Made by a program: the position numbers and the translations under genes. From Apiospora phragmitis (taxonomy: Eukaryota; Ascomycota; Sordariomycetes; Amphisphaeriales; Apiosporaceae), in NCBI GenBank assembly GCA_038363925.1, contig JAQQWL010000015.1:744001-808000 (forward strand): a stretch of 64,000 bases of DNA, read 5' to 3'. Below the pieces are notes generated by a model that made no database searches, was not told where the DNA came from, and was given only the letters and a program-made list of their open reading frames with translations. Shown here one piece after another: positions 1 to 12,842 of the stretch; within the stretch, counting starts at the first letter, position 1; every line of letters starts with the position of its first letter.

Positions 1-2280
1 ATACGTTCCGTTATATAAAGCCTTTAATATTTTATAAAAAAATCTCGGTTATTATATAAATATTAAAATAATATTTTAAATAATAATTAAAGCTTTAAAC
101 GATACGGCTAGCCCTAATAGCCTAATACCTACCTTACTCGTATTTAGAGTATACCTTGGTATTAATAAGAACTTATTACCGTTATTAAAAATCTAAATAC
201 GAGAAGAAGCTATATAAAAAGTAATAAAAATATTTTAGAAAATATATATAAATATCGATATTTATTAAGCTCTAAATACCCGGAATAAATTAGCTACTTA
301 AGATATCTTAATATTCCCGCTCCGGAGTGAAGTTTTAATTTAGCGGGAAAAAAAAGGATAAACCGGACTATATAAGATAGTAGCTATCGAAGACCGTATA
401 ATTCGAGTAAATACCCCAAACGGCTTAAAAGCCTTTCGAATAATTTAAATTAAGCCGTATTACTAAGAAGAAGCCGGAGAACTATATAACTAACCGGAAT
501 TATAAACAGATCCGAAATAGCCGGTAAATACCTTAAATACCAAATTGATAACCGAGGAAATTACGGTAATTCCCGTATAATATAGCCGAGTACGATTTAA
601 AAAATATTTACTCCGGAACGCTCGAGCCGCTATATTCCTTACTTAAAAAGAATAAGAGAATTATAACTTAATAATTAAACTTTAATAAAACGGGGTTATT
701 ACCTCGTTTAAATACCTATTCTAAAAGTCCGACATAGAAGAGATTAATAATCTCGCCGTACGAAGGGTTTTCGAATTTATTCGATTCGATCCGAATAAGT
801 ATACCGGCCGGAGAATTTTTAAAACACGGCTCGTATAAGAGATTAAGGGTAAAACTACGAAGCTATACGAGAAGTTTAAGCTCGTAATATAAAACTATAG
901 AGATATAGAAAAGGAGGTTATTTTAACCTAGTTATTAATAATTTAATAAATAAGCTAAAGACTTTTTTTAACCTCCGGACAGACCTTAATCCGAGACTTT
1001 AACGTATAAAACGAGCTACGCGATATTATATAAGCTTATACCTAATCGTACGATAAGTTAAACTAATTAATTTATATACGCTTATTAATAAAGTTAAAGA
1101 TTTAATACCTCGAAAAAATATTATTTTAAATTATATTACCTTTATACGGATTAATAAAGTTAAGATTTTATTAATTTAAAACGTATTATAATTATTATAT
1201 ACGAAATTTAGAAATAATTATATTAATATATAACGCCTATTTATTATTTATTATAAAAAGACCCGATACCTTCGGTATTATAGTAATATAAACCGACGAT
1301 ATGTTTAGTTTTATTACAGCCCCTTTTTTTTTAAAAAAGAGGAAAAAAAGCTAGTAGAGGAATAATTCCGTATAAAGCTAAAAAACATTTTAATTAAAAA
1401 CACGCCGATCGAGTTTAATAGAAGTAAGATTCGGTTAAAATTATACGATATCTTTTTCGAGTAAAAGGGATAAGCTAATTAATTAAAACTTATTAACTTT
1501 AAAGTTATTAATAGAAGTTAATAATACGTCTTTTAATATATAAGAGGAGCATATTTCGTATTTATCTATTAATTAAAGGCAGCGTATAACCTATTTACCG
1601 CCGCTTAAGTATAGACCCTAGAGGATAAAGATATCGAAAACCTAAATATATAGATTAATTAGCAGATCTATAATTAAATACGCGACCTGAAATATATCCC
1701 GCTTAACCTTTACCGTACGAAAATGTATATCTTTACCGACGGCTCGTTCGTAAATAACGAAGACCTGACTTCTTAACTCGGATACTTAATTTTATTAGGC
1801 TAAAAGATTTATTATATAAAGGATAAATTTTAAATTTAGGGTAATATTATCTATTAGAGCTTAATTAAATATAAAAGAGTCATTAAGAGCGTACTAGTTA
1901 GCGAACTATATAGCATAACTTCCGGTATAAATAATAGTATTATATTAAGTACCAGGCTTAAAAGAATCGTATAAATATTAAAATTTTAAGATATTTCGAT
2001 AACCTTTTATATAAATTCGAGATTATTTTATAACTACTTAATTAAACTAAGTACGATAAATAAGAAAAGGCTTATAATTAATATTATATCCCTTTTAGAA
2101 TCGTACGAAAAAAGGGAGATATTAGAGGTCTACTGTATTGATAGTAGAAATAATCCGGTAAATACCTTTATTAAAGTATCCTCGAATAAGGCCCTCGAGT
2201 AGCTAGTTTTAATAAATAGCTTTACTGTACGTATAAAAACGTATATCGAAAAGCTAAACTCGTATAGCGAATAATAATAA
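1..2280 (+). mobile_element. Ty1/copia-type retrotransposon pol relic (left end outside window)
   Basis: Plus-strand conceptual translation with many stops recovers a copia-type reverse transcriptase from about 740 to 1,330. It includes the segment reading FGIIVI-stop-TDD near 1,275-1,300, which matches the copia RT active-site region. RNase H follows from about 1,720 to 2,250: it begins with IFTDGSFVNNEDL and continues through a YKRVIKSVLVSELYS-like block. The sequence before 740 is too decayed to assign, though it could be integrase. No LTR pair was found for this copy. RIP transitions account for most stops. This is a dead element with no intact ORF. Confidence 0.82.
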
Positions 2281-2657
2281 AAAAAGAGATATAAAAAAAA
2301 AAGAAAAGAAAAATTTATTTTATTAATCTTTTTTTATATAATTATTACCGATATATATTATTTATTAAGTATTATATAAAAATTAAAAAAAAACTATAAA
2401 ATATTATAATTTAAACGGCTAATATAATAATAATAACCGTATAAAAACGCTACTTATATATATATAAAAATTATTTACTTTATTTATTATTAATTTATTA
2501 TTATATAATTATTACTTTAATTTTATTACTACTTTTATTTTCGTTATTATCGGGATTAAAATTTACGAATCGTAAACCGTAATACGAGTACCGGTTGCTG
2601 TGCGAAGTTTAAACGTACGAAATATAAACGCCGTCCTAGTATCCGCCGAAACGAATA
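2281..2657. other. AT-rich spacer, no gene
   Basis: Low-complexity AT-rich sequence between the end of the copia RNase H relic and the left TIR of the pogo-like element. It may contain the copia 3' end. I see no coding signal or defined repeat. Confidence 0.5.
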
Positions 2658-2677
2658 AGCCAGCTAACGGTGCTACG
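2658..2677 (+). repeat. Left TIR of pogo-like element, part 1
   Basis: The first 20 bp of the 42-bp left terminal inverted repeat. It continues at 10,422-10,443 after the gypsy insertion. The rejoined TIR matches the reverse complement of 12,280-12,321 with only transition differences. Confidence 0.88.
2673..2677. repeat. CTACG target-site duplication, left copy
   Basis: Five bases CTACG directly precede the gypsy LTR at 2,678. The same five bases directly follow the other LTR at 10,417-10,421. Confidence 0.92.
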
Positions 2678-3391
2678 TGTAACGAACGCTATCTGGGTTC
2701 TAAAAGAAACCTAGTAAGACGTACTGGGGTTTATATTAGTAATACGAGAGAGTATCCGAACGTGCGATAAAGGTCGCTTTTATCGATATAATAAGTAATA
2801 GCTTGTAAAAACGAAGGTAATTAAGGTGCGTAGGCTTAGGGGTATTTATAATAGTTTCGTTAAAGCTGTTTACTTTATTAATAAATTAAGATTAATATTT
2901 AAATTAATTATTAAAGTAAAGAGTATTTATATAAAATATATAGGAAACGTCTATTATTATATATCTAATCCTTTTTTTATTAACCCGAGTTAGGTCGCTA
3001 GGAGCGTCGTGATCCCGTCGCTCCTAAATTATTAGGAGCGTCGTAATCTTGTCGCTCCTAGATCGTTAAGAGCGTTATAATCGTGTAACTCCTTTATCTT
3101 ATCTATATATAATTTTAGGCTATCTTTTATTATCTGCCTTATTTTATTTATCTATTTTTATTTATCTATTCTCGTTTATCCACCGTGGTCTATCTTTAGT
3201 TAGCTAATCGTAGTATATTATTATTATATTATTGCTTATCGATATTCTATAGCGGTATAGTGGGGCTATTATTATTAATAAGGCGTTATTATAAACTAGC
3301 TCTTTGTATAGGATTTCGTAAGCGCCTCGGGTTATTCTAGTTCCGTGCCGGATGGTGGATCTTAGCCGCCTATTTAGGTCAGGTCGTAATA
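2678..3391 (-). repeat. Gypsy LTR, left copy (3' LTR in element orientation)
   Basis: The 714-bp copy begins TGTAACGAACGC and ends GTAATA, a RIP-altered form of the GTAACA that ends the right copy. It aligns along its full length with 9,702-10,416 with mostly transition differences. It keeps more CG, CA and TG than the right copy in its first 150 bp. Confidence 0.92.
2999..3093. repeat. Three tandem hairpin repeats inside the LTR
   Basis: Three successive units of about 28-30 bp. The first two are perfect stems: TAGGAGCG...CGCTCCTA at 2,999-3,026 and again at 3,033-3,060. A RIP-weakened third unit lies at about 3,066-3,093. The same triplet sits at the matching place in the other LTR. Confidence 0.85.
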
Positions 3392-4129
3392 TTATTTCTC
3401 TTCTCTTTATTACTTTATTTTTAAAATGGTTGGTCGTTATAAGTACTTATTATTCTCCCGTCGCTTCGGGGTTTTTCGTAAGTTTCCTTTTTTTTTTATT
3501 TTTATTATAATATATATTTATTATAATATTAAATCGTATTAAAAAGCTTTTTATTAAAGTTTATAAACGTTCTTTTTTTTATTATTTTATTACTTTTAAT
3601 GGTCGCTTAATTAATATATTTTATTTATATTATTTTAAGAATAAAAAATTTAATTATCGTATTTCGGATTGTTTTTCGCGCTATAAAAAATACGTAAATC
3701 GTGGTCGTTTATATAATAATTTTTTAATAGCTTCGTTTTTAAAAAAGGTTTTAATATAATAGTATAAGCTAAATAAAGATAAAAAGGCTATAAACGAAAA
3801 ACTTTTATTGCTATATTTAGAATTAGTTAAATTTTAATCTTAACTTATTAAAACGGCGGGTCGGTTATCGCGGATTCGAAAGATTCGTTAAAAAATAAAG
3901 AAAAGGGGTGCCGATTTATTTAATCGTAATATAAAGGAATTAAATAAAAAGGACGATATCCTCCCTGTTTTAAAGGGCTACGAAAGTTGTTTAATAAGGG
4001 ACCTCTAGTTTATAAGCGTTCCTCTTAACGTGGACTGGGCTTCTCTAGGTCTAACTGACTTCGGGGGTCTGGGTCCTCTGGTACCTCCCGTTGATCCTGC
4101 TGTTCGAACTCTTGAAGCTCCTCCGCGGC

Positions 4130-7000
4130 GTTCGCTAAGTGTTTTTTAAGTTCTTAGGTATTATTTTTAAATAAGTAATCTTTTTATTAAACGAGGTATT
4201 AATACTTTCGTTTAGTTTTTTTTTTATCGATAATTTTCTCGATTTCGTATTCGTACTAATCTATTATAACTTTTAGTTATATATCGATCAGGGTATTTTC
4301 GGCCGCTAGTTCGAATAATAAGATATAAAATATAGGGTATATCCGTATTATTTTAGGTAGCGATAATTAATAATTAGTTTTTAAAATAATTTTTACGATT
4401 TTAAATAATCCGATCCTTTTAAAGTTTAGTTTATCGCTTAGTCGCTTAGTTTTAATATTTCGTTATAAGAGGTAGACTTTTTCTCCTTTTTTAAAGGTTG
4501 GTTTTTTTAACTTTATCTAGTCGGCGTATCCTTTTATTCGCTATTAGAGGAAGGTGAAGTCTTGTTATAGTATAATTTAGAGTTCTTTTAGTTTTTCGAT
4601 TTATATAGTCGTAATTAGTATTAACTTTTTTTTTAAAGGTTTTTTAATAACTTTTAAGTTGTATTTATAGTTTGTTCGAAATAATAAGATATATATAGCT
4701 TCGTTATTTATATTATTATAAGCGAATTAAGTTATAAGTAATAGTTATATTTAATTATTTTATTTATAATTAATATAATAATATAGGTACTATTTTAAGG
4801 TTTAGTTTATCCGCTTAATTTATTTATCCGTTTAGAGGTGGTAAGCCGTAAATAGTTTATATTTAATTTTAAGTTATATTATAAGTAATTTTTAGAATTT
4901 AACGATAAATAGTTTATTTTTATTAGAGATAATTATTTCGGGCAGTTCGTGCTAATTAACGATTATTCGGAGGAATATATATACTAGGTCGTTAGTATTA
5001 TTAAATTTTTTATACGGTAGGAAATAGGTATATTTTATAAGTTTATCCGTAATTATTAAAATGCTATTATAATTAACCTTAATTAGGAGTTTTTTTAATA
5101 AGGGTAGTTTAATAATAAAGTTAAATATAATAGCTTTTTATACTTTATTCGGTGGTGAGATCGGCTGTAGCTCTCCGTACGGCCGGTGTCGGGTGGCTTT
5201 TGTTTTATTATAGAGGTTATATTTACCGATTATTTTAGCCACGATTAGTTTGAGGTTTCTATAGTCGAATTATTTAGTAATCCTTTTCCAGGTTTTAAAT
5301 ATCCTTTGGTGTCCGTGTGCAAGGTACTCGTGGAATTCTTGGATGAAGTTTTCGCGGTACTGTTCAAAAATATGGATCTTATTTCGGTAAAAGGCGAGGC
5401 CGTCGCGGTCTTCGAGGTAATCCTTAAAATAATTCGCGGGGGTTAAGGGTTTAATTAAATTATTAAAACTTAATAACCTAATTATTATTATATTAAACGT
5501 AGTTTATAACGTTTAATTATTTTAACGGTATAAAGTTACTATTTTAATTATAAGCGAGGATGGTCCGCGTTTCGGGCGGGATTTCTTCCTAGTGGTCCGG
5601 TTATCGGCTTAGTATATCAGCGCGGCCGTTCTCGTTACTCTTCCGGTAAATAATAATAAGGTTAAATTTTAATAGGAATTTAAACTATTATATTTATTAT
5701 TTATTTAGTTTTTTTATAGTAGTAAACGTTATAAGGTTTTTATAATCGGTATAGAGTTTAATTAGCTTTATTATTCCGTTAAAATAATATTTTTATTCTT
5801 TATAAGTTTTAATAATAATTATTAACTTTTTATTATAAATTTAATAATTAAGCTCTAATTTATTAAGCTTTTTTAAAAAGAATATAACCGGGTATATTTT
5901 CCCGTTATTATCTCGTTAATTAAGTTATTATTTAATTATATAATTCGATACGTCGGTTTCGATTTTAAAAGGTTTAAACGGGTTTATTACGCGAAGTATT
6001 AGTTCGTTAAAGATCCGTTTTTTAATATTATAAAAGGCTTTGTTTTTTTGTTTTTTTTATTAAAATAATTCGTCCTTTTTTATCAAGTTTATTAGGAGTG
6101 TTACTATTTTATTAAATTCGGGGATAAAAATCCGGTAATAATTAATTAGTTTTAAGAAGGATTTAATTTTTATAGCGTTTATAGGCGTGGGTTATTCTTT
6201 AATTATTAAGATTTTCGAAGGTTTTATTTAAATTTCGCCCGGGGATATTACGTATTTTATAAAGGTGACGGATTATTAGTAAAACTCGCTCTTTTTTAGA
6301 TTAATTAATAGGTTAGCGTTTTATAGCTTTTAAAGTATTAATTTTATGTGTTTTCGGTATTATTTATTATTTTCGAAATAAATAAGGATATTATCGAGGT
6401 ATATTATAACGAACTTATTAAGGTATTCTCGTAAGATATGATTAATTATAGATTAAAAATTAACTAGTATATTAATTAAGTTAAAAGGTATAGCTTAGTA
6501 TTCGAAATAGCCGTACTTAATTCGGAACGCGGTTTTTTACTTCTTTCCTTTCTTAATTCGGATTAGGTTATATACATTAAAGAGATCGAATATTATAAAA
6601 ATCTTAGCGTATAGTAGTTTATTTCGTAAATCGCTAATTAAAAGTAAGGGGTACCGGTTCTTAATAGTGATTTTATTAAGCTTCTAGTAATCGATATATA
6701 TACGCTACTTAGGTTTCCCGTCCTTGCTTTTTTTAAGAACGAAGAGGATGCGGAAGCCTGCTAGTAATATAGATAGTTAAATAACTCTTTTTCTCGAGAT
6801 TTTCCGTAATATATTTTTTTAAGGTTTATTTATATTTTTGGTTAAGTTTATATATAAGTATAAATAAAAGTTCTTTTTTATTTTTAAAGGGTATTTTATA
6901 ATTTTATTATGTATAAAGTAATAAACCTATTTTTAATTTCTTATTAAAAAAAGCTTTAAATTATCGATACTTTTTTAATATAATCGTTATAATGTTCGGT
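4130..7000 (-). pseudogene. Gypsy pol remnant: RT, integrase, chromodomain
   Basis: Minus-strand reading recovers diagnostic gypsy segments. YLDN at 6,390-6,401 stands where YLDD is expected, and its second Asp codon has become Asn by a G-to-A change. Upstream at about 6,480-6,600, a block beginning VYNLIRIKKGKK, a stop, then KTAFRIKYGYFEY matches the RT fingers region. The integrase zinc-binding segment HEYLAHGHQ lies at 5,309-5,332. At about 4,130-4,260 the reading EIEKIIDKKK ... PKNLKNT resembles a chromodomain, the targeting module of chromoviruses. The gag and protease part should lie at about 7,000-9,600 but was not identified residue by residue. RIP stops interrupt every domain. Confidence 0.85.
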
Positions 7001-9701
7001 TTAAGCTTTTTAATAATAATATATATTTTAAAGATTTTAAATTTATTAAGGGGTTATTTTTTAAACCGTTATTTATTAATTAAACCTTTTTTTAATATAT
7101 TTTATTAATATTAACTTATTTTTTAATTAATTTTAAAATTATTTACTTATAATTAAGGTATCCTTAAAATTATATTATATTTTATAACGTCCGTAATATT
7201 ATACGTAATTTATTTATAACGTTTTTTAATATCGATTAAAAGGTTCGCAACTTCTTTTTATACTTCTTTATTATTATAAGTTATGAGTTTTTTATCGACG
7301 GTTTTAAGTCGGTATAGGGCGTTTTTTTCCTATTATTCGAATTTAAGGTAATTAACGATTCGTAGTGAAATATAATTTCTTTACGCTCCGCTATCGAGTA
7401 GCGCTCTAATATAAACTCTTTTTACGTTTAGTATTAATATAATATACTTATAGATGGCTCGATTATCCGTTATCTGGCATAGGGACCTGTCTTGGTCCGC
7501 CTGTTATCGTCCTTTTATAATAAGCGGCGTCTATTTTTTAAACGTTACGTTTATAAGTTATTAACGATATTTTATAATCGATCCTTATATCGTTGCCGTT
7601 ATTCCTTTCGTTTTTTATAAGGTGCTTCCGTGCTCTTTTTTATATAAAGTGCTGTCCTTAGTATTTAAGATTCGGGTTTTTCCGATAATTCGAAGGTTTA
7701 TTAAGTTCGCGGTAATTTATAAATATTTTATAAGTTTTTTAATATAATAAGGGGTTTTTTTTATCGGGTATATATTTATATGTTTTAAAAGTATTAGGCG
7801 CTTTTTTTTAAACGTTTATAGGCTCGCGATTTTTCCTAGGCGTGCTTAAGGTATTAGTTTTCGAAACACTCCCTTTAATTTCGTTTTTTTAGGTGGTATT
7901 ATTATAATTACCGTAAGTCTTTTTATATTAATAAGTACGCGTATTATTCGTTTAGGATCGACGTTCGGATTTTTTTAATAGTATAATCTGGGTATGGTTA
8001 CGTAATAAGTTGTTTACTAATTTTTCGGGGGAACTATTTATATTTAAGCTTTTTTACGAAGTGTTTCGTATAAATATTATATATATACGAAATTTATAAG
8101 AGTATAAAATGTTTTTCGTATATAGGAGAGGTTTATAAATCGTCTTTTATTACATAATTATTATAGATTCTTTAATTAAAACCGGCCATAATAAGTATTT
8201 AGCGTAGGTGTTTCGAGTCGGGGTAAAAAATATTAGGGATAGCTAATTACCTATCGGTTTTAAGGTTTTTAAATTTAATAATCTCGTTTATTAATTCGTT
8301 TATTAATATATTTATTAAATATTTATAATTTATTAATTATTTTAATTAATTTATAATATTATTTATTAAATTATTATTTTCGTTATAAAGGAGGGGTTAT
8401 CCTTTCTATATTATCGCGACGCTTCGGTTATAGTCTTTTTTATTTTCCGGGGCTTTAAAGAATTATCCGGTATTTTTTTTATTTACTAAGTAGGAGGTAT
8501 ATTTATTATTATAATAAGCTATTTAAAATAAGTTATTATATTTAATAGTAACGTTATTATTTTTAATAATTATTATAAGGGTATTTTTTATTTTAATAGT
8601 ATTAACGTGTTATTTTTTTAAGATTTATTAAAAGTTTTTTTTTAATGTTTAATATTTTTAAACGTAATGTTTTAGTTTTTAATAATTATAATAAGTATTA
8701 TATAATTTTTTATTTTATTTATTATATTTAATAATATTAAAGTCCGCTTTATTTTTCGCGGCGTTATTTATATATACGGGTATTAATTTTAATAGTAAGT
8801 TTTATATATAAGAGGAAGTTATTAGGGGCGTTAAGCCGGTTAAATTCGTTTTTAATATTATTTTTTAATTTTCGGTAATATATTATAATTTTTATAGTTT
8901 TAATATAATTTAATCGAGTTATGATGCGTTAGAACTCGGTTATATAAAAAGCGGCTGATCTTTTTTATTTAAAGGTTTTAAGTTCCTTTTCCGCCTGTCG
9001 CTTTTTATCGGGGTTTTAGAAGAGTGATTTAAGGGTTTGTTTAAAATTATCGTAATTTTTAAAAATATATTATACCTCTGTATGATATAGCTTAATTTAT
9101 TAATTGTTTTTTACGAGTTCGTTTAAGTAAGGTTTGAATTAAGCGAGTGCCTTGTTTTTAAAAAACGAGGCGGCGTGGATAACTCGTTAAGTGGCGTTTT
9201 AGAACGTTTTTTCGTAAAACCGTTAATAAGTTTTAATTTAAATAAAAAAACCTCGAAGGTTTTTACTTATTTCGTTAAAAGGGGTTAGCGTGCTAATCTT
9301 TATACTTTTTTTAATATAATAGGGGTTTAAATAATATTAGTAGTTATATAGAAGAGATGTATTTTTTTGCGTAGTTTATTAATATTGTAAGGTATTTATT
9401 TTAAAGTGCTCTTAATTAAGAGCTCGTTATGTTTTTTTTAAGCTTAATATAATAGTATTAGTAATTAGCGTTTTTTTATTCGAATTTTTTAATTCGTTTA
9501 GCTAGCGCTTATTATATAAGCCCGTTATTGTTATTATTGTTATTAACGTTTATAGCAGGGTTTTGTTAAGAGGTATTAAAAGTGGCGATAAGAGTTTTTT
9601 TTTATTAGACGGTATTATTAAGGCTAGGTATAAATATAGTTCTTATAATATTATTATTTAAGGGTTTAAATAATAACTTGTAAAAATAAAAGTAATTAAA
9701 A

Positions 9702-10416
9702 TATAACGAACGCTATTTAAGTTTTAAAAAAAACCTAGTAAAATATATTAAAGTTTATATTAATAATATAAGAGAATATTTAAACGTGCGATAAAGGTCG
9801 CTTTTATTAATATAATAGGTAATAGTTTATAAAAACGAAGGTAATTAAGGTATATAAGTTTAAAAGTATTTATAATAGTTTTATTAAAGTTATTTATTTT
9901 ATTAATAAGTTAAAATTAATATTTAAATTAATTATTAAAATAAAGAATATTTATATAAAATATATAAAAAACGTTTATCGTTATATATCTAATCCTTTTT
10001 TTATTAATCTAAGTTGGATCGCTAGGAGCGTCGTGATCCCCCTCGCTCCTAGATTATTAGGAGCGTCGTGATCTTATCGCTCCTAGATCGCTAGGAGCGT
10101 TATAATCGTGTAGCTCCTTTATCTTATTTATATATAACTTTAAACCATCCCTTATTATTTGTTTTATCTTATTTATTTATTTTTATCTATCTATTCTCGT
10201 TTATTTACCGTGGTTTATCTTTAATTAACTAGTTATAGTATACTATTATTATATTATTACTTATCGACGTTCTATGGCGGTATAATAAAGCTATTATTAT
10301 TAATAAGGCGTTATTATAGACTGGCTCTTTATATAAGATTTCGTAAGCGCCTCGGGTTATCCTAGCTCCGTGCCGGATGGTGTATCTTGGCCGCCTATTT
10401 AGGTCAGGTCGTAACA
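9702..10416 (-). repeat. Gypsy LTR, right copy (5' LTR in element orientation)
   Basis: The 715-bp copy begins TATAACGAACGC, RIP-altered from TGTAACG, and ends GTAACA. It pairs with 2,678-3,391. A hairpin triplet is present at about 10,023-10,118. Confidence 0.92.
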
Positions 10417-10421
10417 CTACG
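10417..10421. repeat. CTACG target-site duplication, right copy
   Basis: CTACG directly follows the right LTR and equals the five bases before the left LTR. The pogo TIR resumes at 10,422. Confidence 0.92.
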
Positions 10422-10443
10422 GTCACCCCATGTAATGGCAACC
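10422..10443 (+). repeat. Left TIR of pogo-like element, part 2
   Basis: GTCACCCCAT and following bases continue the TIR interrupted at 2,677. They match the inverted sequence at 12,280-12,301. Confidence 0.87.
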
Positions 10444-10549
10444 CCTAAATTTAGATAGCCCTTGACAGCACCATATATAAATCAGTATATAAACCAGTCA
10501 GCTTTTGATTTATAATTAATTAAATAATATTATCGTCTTTCTTTTCTTT

Positions 10550-12190
10550 TCCTTTTTCTAATAGGCCGTAAACTTAACGAGTTAGTACTATAACGCGCGA
10601 TTTAAAATGTTATAAATAGCTCGTTAATAAAATAAGCCGCCGAGAAGTATAATATTCCTAAAATAATTCTAAGGGCTCGGATTTACGGCCGTAAAACTAT
10701 AAAATAACGGAATGAGTCCTTTTAAGCCTTAATAACAGCGGAAGAGTTTTAGATCGTGATTTAGTGCCTTGTATAGTATAATCTAAGCTGCTTACCGACG
10801 TACGTTATTTTTTAAATATTCGCTTAACGGATTTTTTAAGCTAACGAGATTAATATAATACTCGGTAAGTACTAGGTTAAAAAATTTATTACTCGCTATT
10901 TATTTATTAGTATTACTTTTTTTAAAAGGATGAATTTTTTAAGGCTTAACGTAACTTCCGTAAAAAAAATTATCGAGTTTTTCGAGCGGCTTAATAATCC
11001 TATTTTAAAATCGATCCCTTCGGAGTTTCGGTTTAACGTCGACGAGATTAGTAACTAGCTCGGCTGTGGAACGATTATAATAGTTATTAAACCTATTAGA
11101 ATAAAGAGAATATTAATTATAGATTCCTTTAATCGAGAATAGGCTTCTGCGGTCGAATATAATAACGCTTTAGGCCGAGCCTTGCCTCCTCTTATTATAT
11201 TTAAAGGTTAATAGGTCTAGTAGTAATAGTTTTTAAAAGAGGAGGACTCGCTAACGGATACTATAGAGGATTAAGTTTTTACGGCATCCCTTAAAGGCTG
11301 GACTAATAAGGAGCTGGCCTTAGTGTGGTTAAATAAGGTTTTTATCCCTTATATAAAGCTTTAAAACGAGGACTAGTGGCGGCTTATTATCCTGGATGGC
11401 CACGTTAGCTACGTAAACGAGGACTTTATTATAACGTGCTTAAAGTATAAGATATAGCTTTTTTTCCTTCCGGTATACTCGTTATACTTATTATAACCCT
11501 TAGATTTTAATCTTTTTAATATATTAAAAAATACTTACTATTAGAAAATAATTTTATATTATATGGGGCTTAATAATATAAATATAAGTAAGAGGGACTT
11601 CTTCTGGTATTACGAGCTAGTTAAAAGGTTTACTTTTTAACTATATATAATAGCTGGCGGCTAAGTTATAATTAGTATATTCCCTCGTAATATTAATAAG
11701 TTCTTTAATAGCCGGAACTGGAGGATAAAAGACTAAGTAGAGGTAGGACCATTTGAGCCTCCCCTCGACGTTTTCGATAAATAATTCTCTTTTATAACGT
11801 TATTAACACCTATAACTAGCCGCCTAATTAAAGAGTTAGCGGATACGTTTAGTAGTAATAATATTATTTTTAATAGCGCGACGCGCCGGGTTTTATTCCG
11901 AAAGCTTTAAAAGAGTTTAGATATTTTAAATAGCTAGATCGGTTAATTAGAGTACGAAAAGTTAGTTTTAAAAGGTAATTTAAAGAAAGAAAGAGGTAAA
12001 AAGAGGAAAAGAGTAATACCTAACCTTAACTAGAAGTTTACGCGTATACGAAATGCCATGGTAGTTAAGAGGGAGATAAATAGCGTTATACCGGAACCTT
12101 AAGCTGTTACTCCTTTATCGTCGGCGCCGGAAGCCGTTATAATTAAATCTAACTTTAAATCTAAGATTAGGAGTGTTATAAAAGCGTTTC
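10550..12190 (+). pseudogene. pogo/Fot1-type DDE transposase remnant
   Basis: Plus-strand reading with many stops gives the DDE superfamily core. At about 11,385-11,500 it reads LIILDGHVSYVNEDF, then a LFFLPVYSLYLL-stop-PLDFNLF block. These match the DGH-S and LLPPHSSH-LQPLD segments of fungal pogo transposases after RIP replacements. A lysine/arginine-rich tail is encoded at about 11,985-12,030. The N-terminal part (about 10,560-10,900) should be the HTH/CENP-B DNA-binding half but is too decayed to confirm. It lies between the element's TIRs as expected for its own transposase. Confidence 0.85.
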
Positions 12191-12279
12191 GAGACTGAAA
12201 CGGTGTTTTTAAGATTTTGTATTAATTTTTAATTGAATTATTCGTATTATTATTATGTAATATTATTATTAGTTTTTAT

Positions 12280-12321
12280 GGTCGCCGTTGTATGGGGTGA
12301 CCGTAGCACCGTCAGCTGGCT
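12280..12321 (-). repeat. Right TIR of pogo-like element
   Basis: The 42 bp is the inverted match of the rejoined left TIR and is followed by the TA duplication at 12,322-12,323. Confidence 0.88.
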
Positions 12322-12842
12322 TATATTTACGAAACGGAATATAGGACTAGACGTACCGATTATTATAAACGTTATTAATATTACCGCGCGACTAGATAAA
12401 AACCGCACGGAAATAACCTTCGCAACGAATAATATAAGCGAATAGGCGGCGAATATTATTATTTACCGGTACGCGTATCTCGATATCGCGGCTCGGTAAG
12501 TTATAAACGCGAACTTCTTTATTTTATTATATAAAATTAATAAATATTAAAAATTAAGAAAAAAAATAAGATATTATATATTAATATAAAATATAAGTAT
12601 AGCTTATTAATTTTAAACCGAAAAAGTTAATAATATTACTTAGTATTAATTATAATTAATTACGTTAATAATAATAATATTAAAAGAATTAACGATTTAT
12701 TAATTAAGTATTACGTAAATATATATATATATATATTTATAAATATATATATAAGTATATAATTTATTTTTATATAATATTTTAAAAATATATATATATA
12801 TATATAAAAGAAGAATTTATACTATATAAATTATTTATATAT
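12322..12842. other. AT-rich spacer with TA microsatellites
   Basis: Decayed AT-rich DNA with alternating AT runs at about 12,716-12,738 and 12,789-12,806. It is the sequence into which the pogo-like element inserted. No gene or recognisable transposon domain is visible. Confidence 0.5.

Larger units (their letters stand above)
2678..10416 (-). mobile_element. Complete but RIP-killed Ty3/gypsy chromovirus
   Basis: Two LTRs (2,678-3,391 and 9,702-10,416) flank about 6.3 kb, and a 5-bp CTACG duplication brackets the whole element. A polypyrimidine stretch follows the left LTR (about 3,392-3,410). That equals a polypurine tract before the 3' LTR if the element reads on the minus strand. Pol domains are found on that strand: RT near 6,390-6,600, the integrase zinc-binding region near 5,310, and a chromodomain-like tail near 4,130-4,260. 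All frames carry many RIP stops, so it cannot move on its own. It landed inside the left TIR of an older pogo-like element. Confidence 0.92.
2658..12321 (+). mobile_element. Fot1/pogo-like Tc1-mariner DNA transposon, split by a gypsy insertion
   Basis: The element starts AGCCAGCT at 2,658, next to a TA at 2,656-2,657. It ends AGCTGGCT at 12,321, followed by TA at 12,322-12,323, which is the TA target duplication of Tc1/mariner/pogo elements. After removing the inserted gypsy element and one copy of its CTACG duplication, the element is about 1.92 kb, close to the size of Fot1-class elements. Its terminal inverted repeats are 42 bp and differ only by transitions, as RIP would produce. A degenerate DDE transposase fills the interior on the plus strand. 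Confidence 0.88.

Noticed and set aside
2999..3093. CRISPR-like array (short repeats with spacers)
   Set aside because: Only three palindromic units inside a eukaryotic LTR, duplicated in the other LTR; not CRISPR.
10229..10441. Minus-strand 70-codon frame
   Set aside because: It crosses the right gypsy LTR, the CTACG duplication and the pogo TIR.
12233..12445. Short frame with a hydrophobic start, possible small membrane protein
   Set aside because: It spans the right TIR and TA duplication of the pogo-like element, so it is a chance frame across an element boundary.
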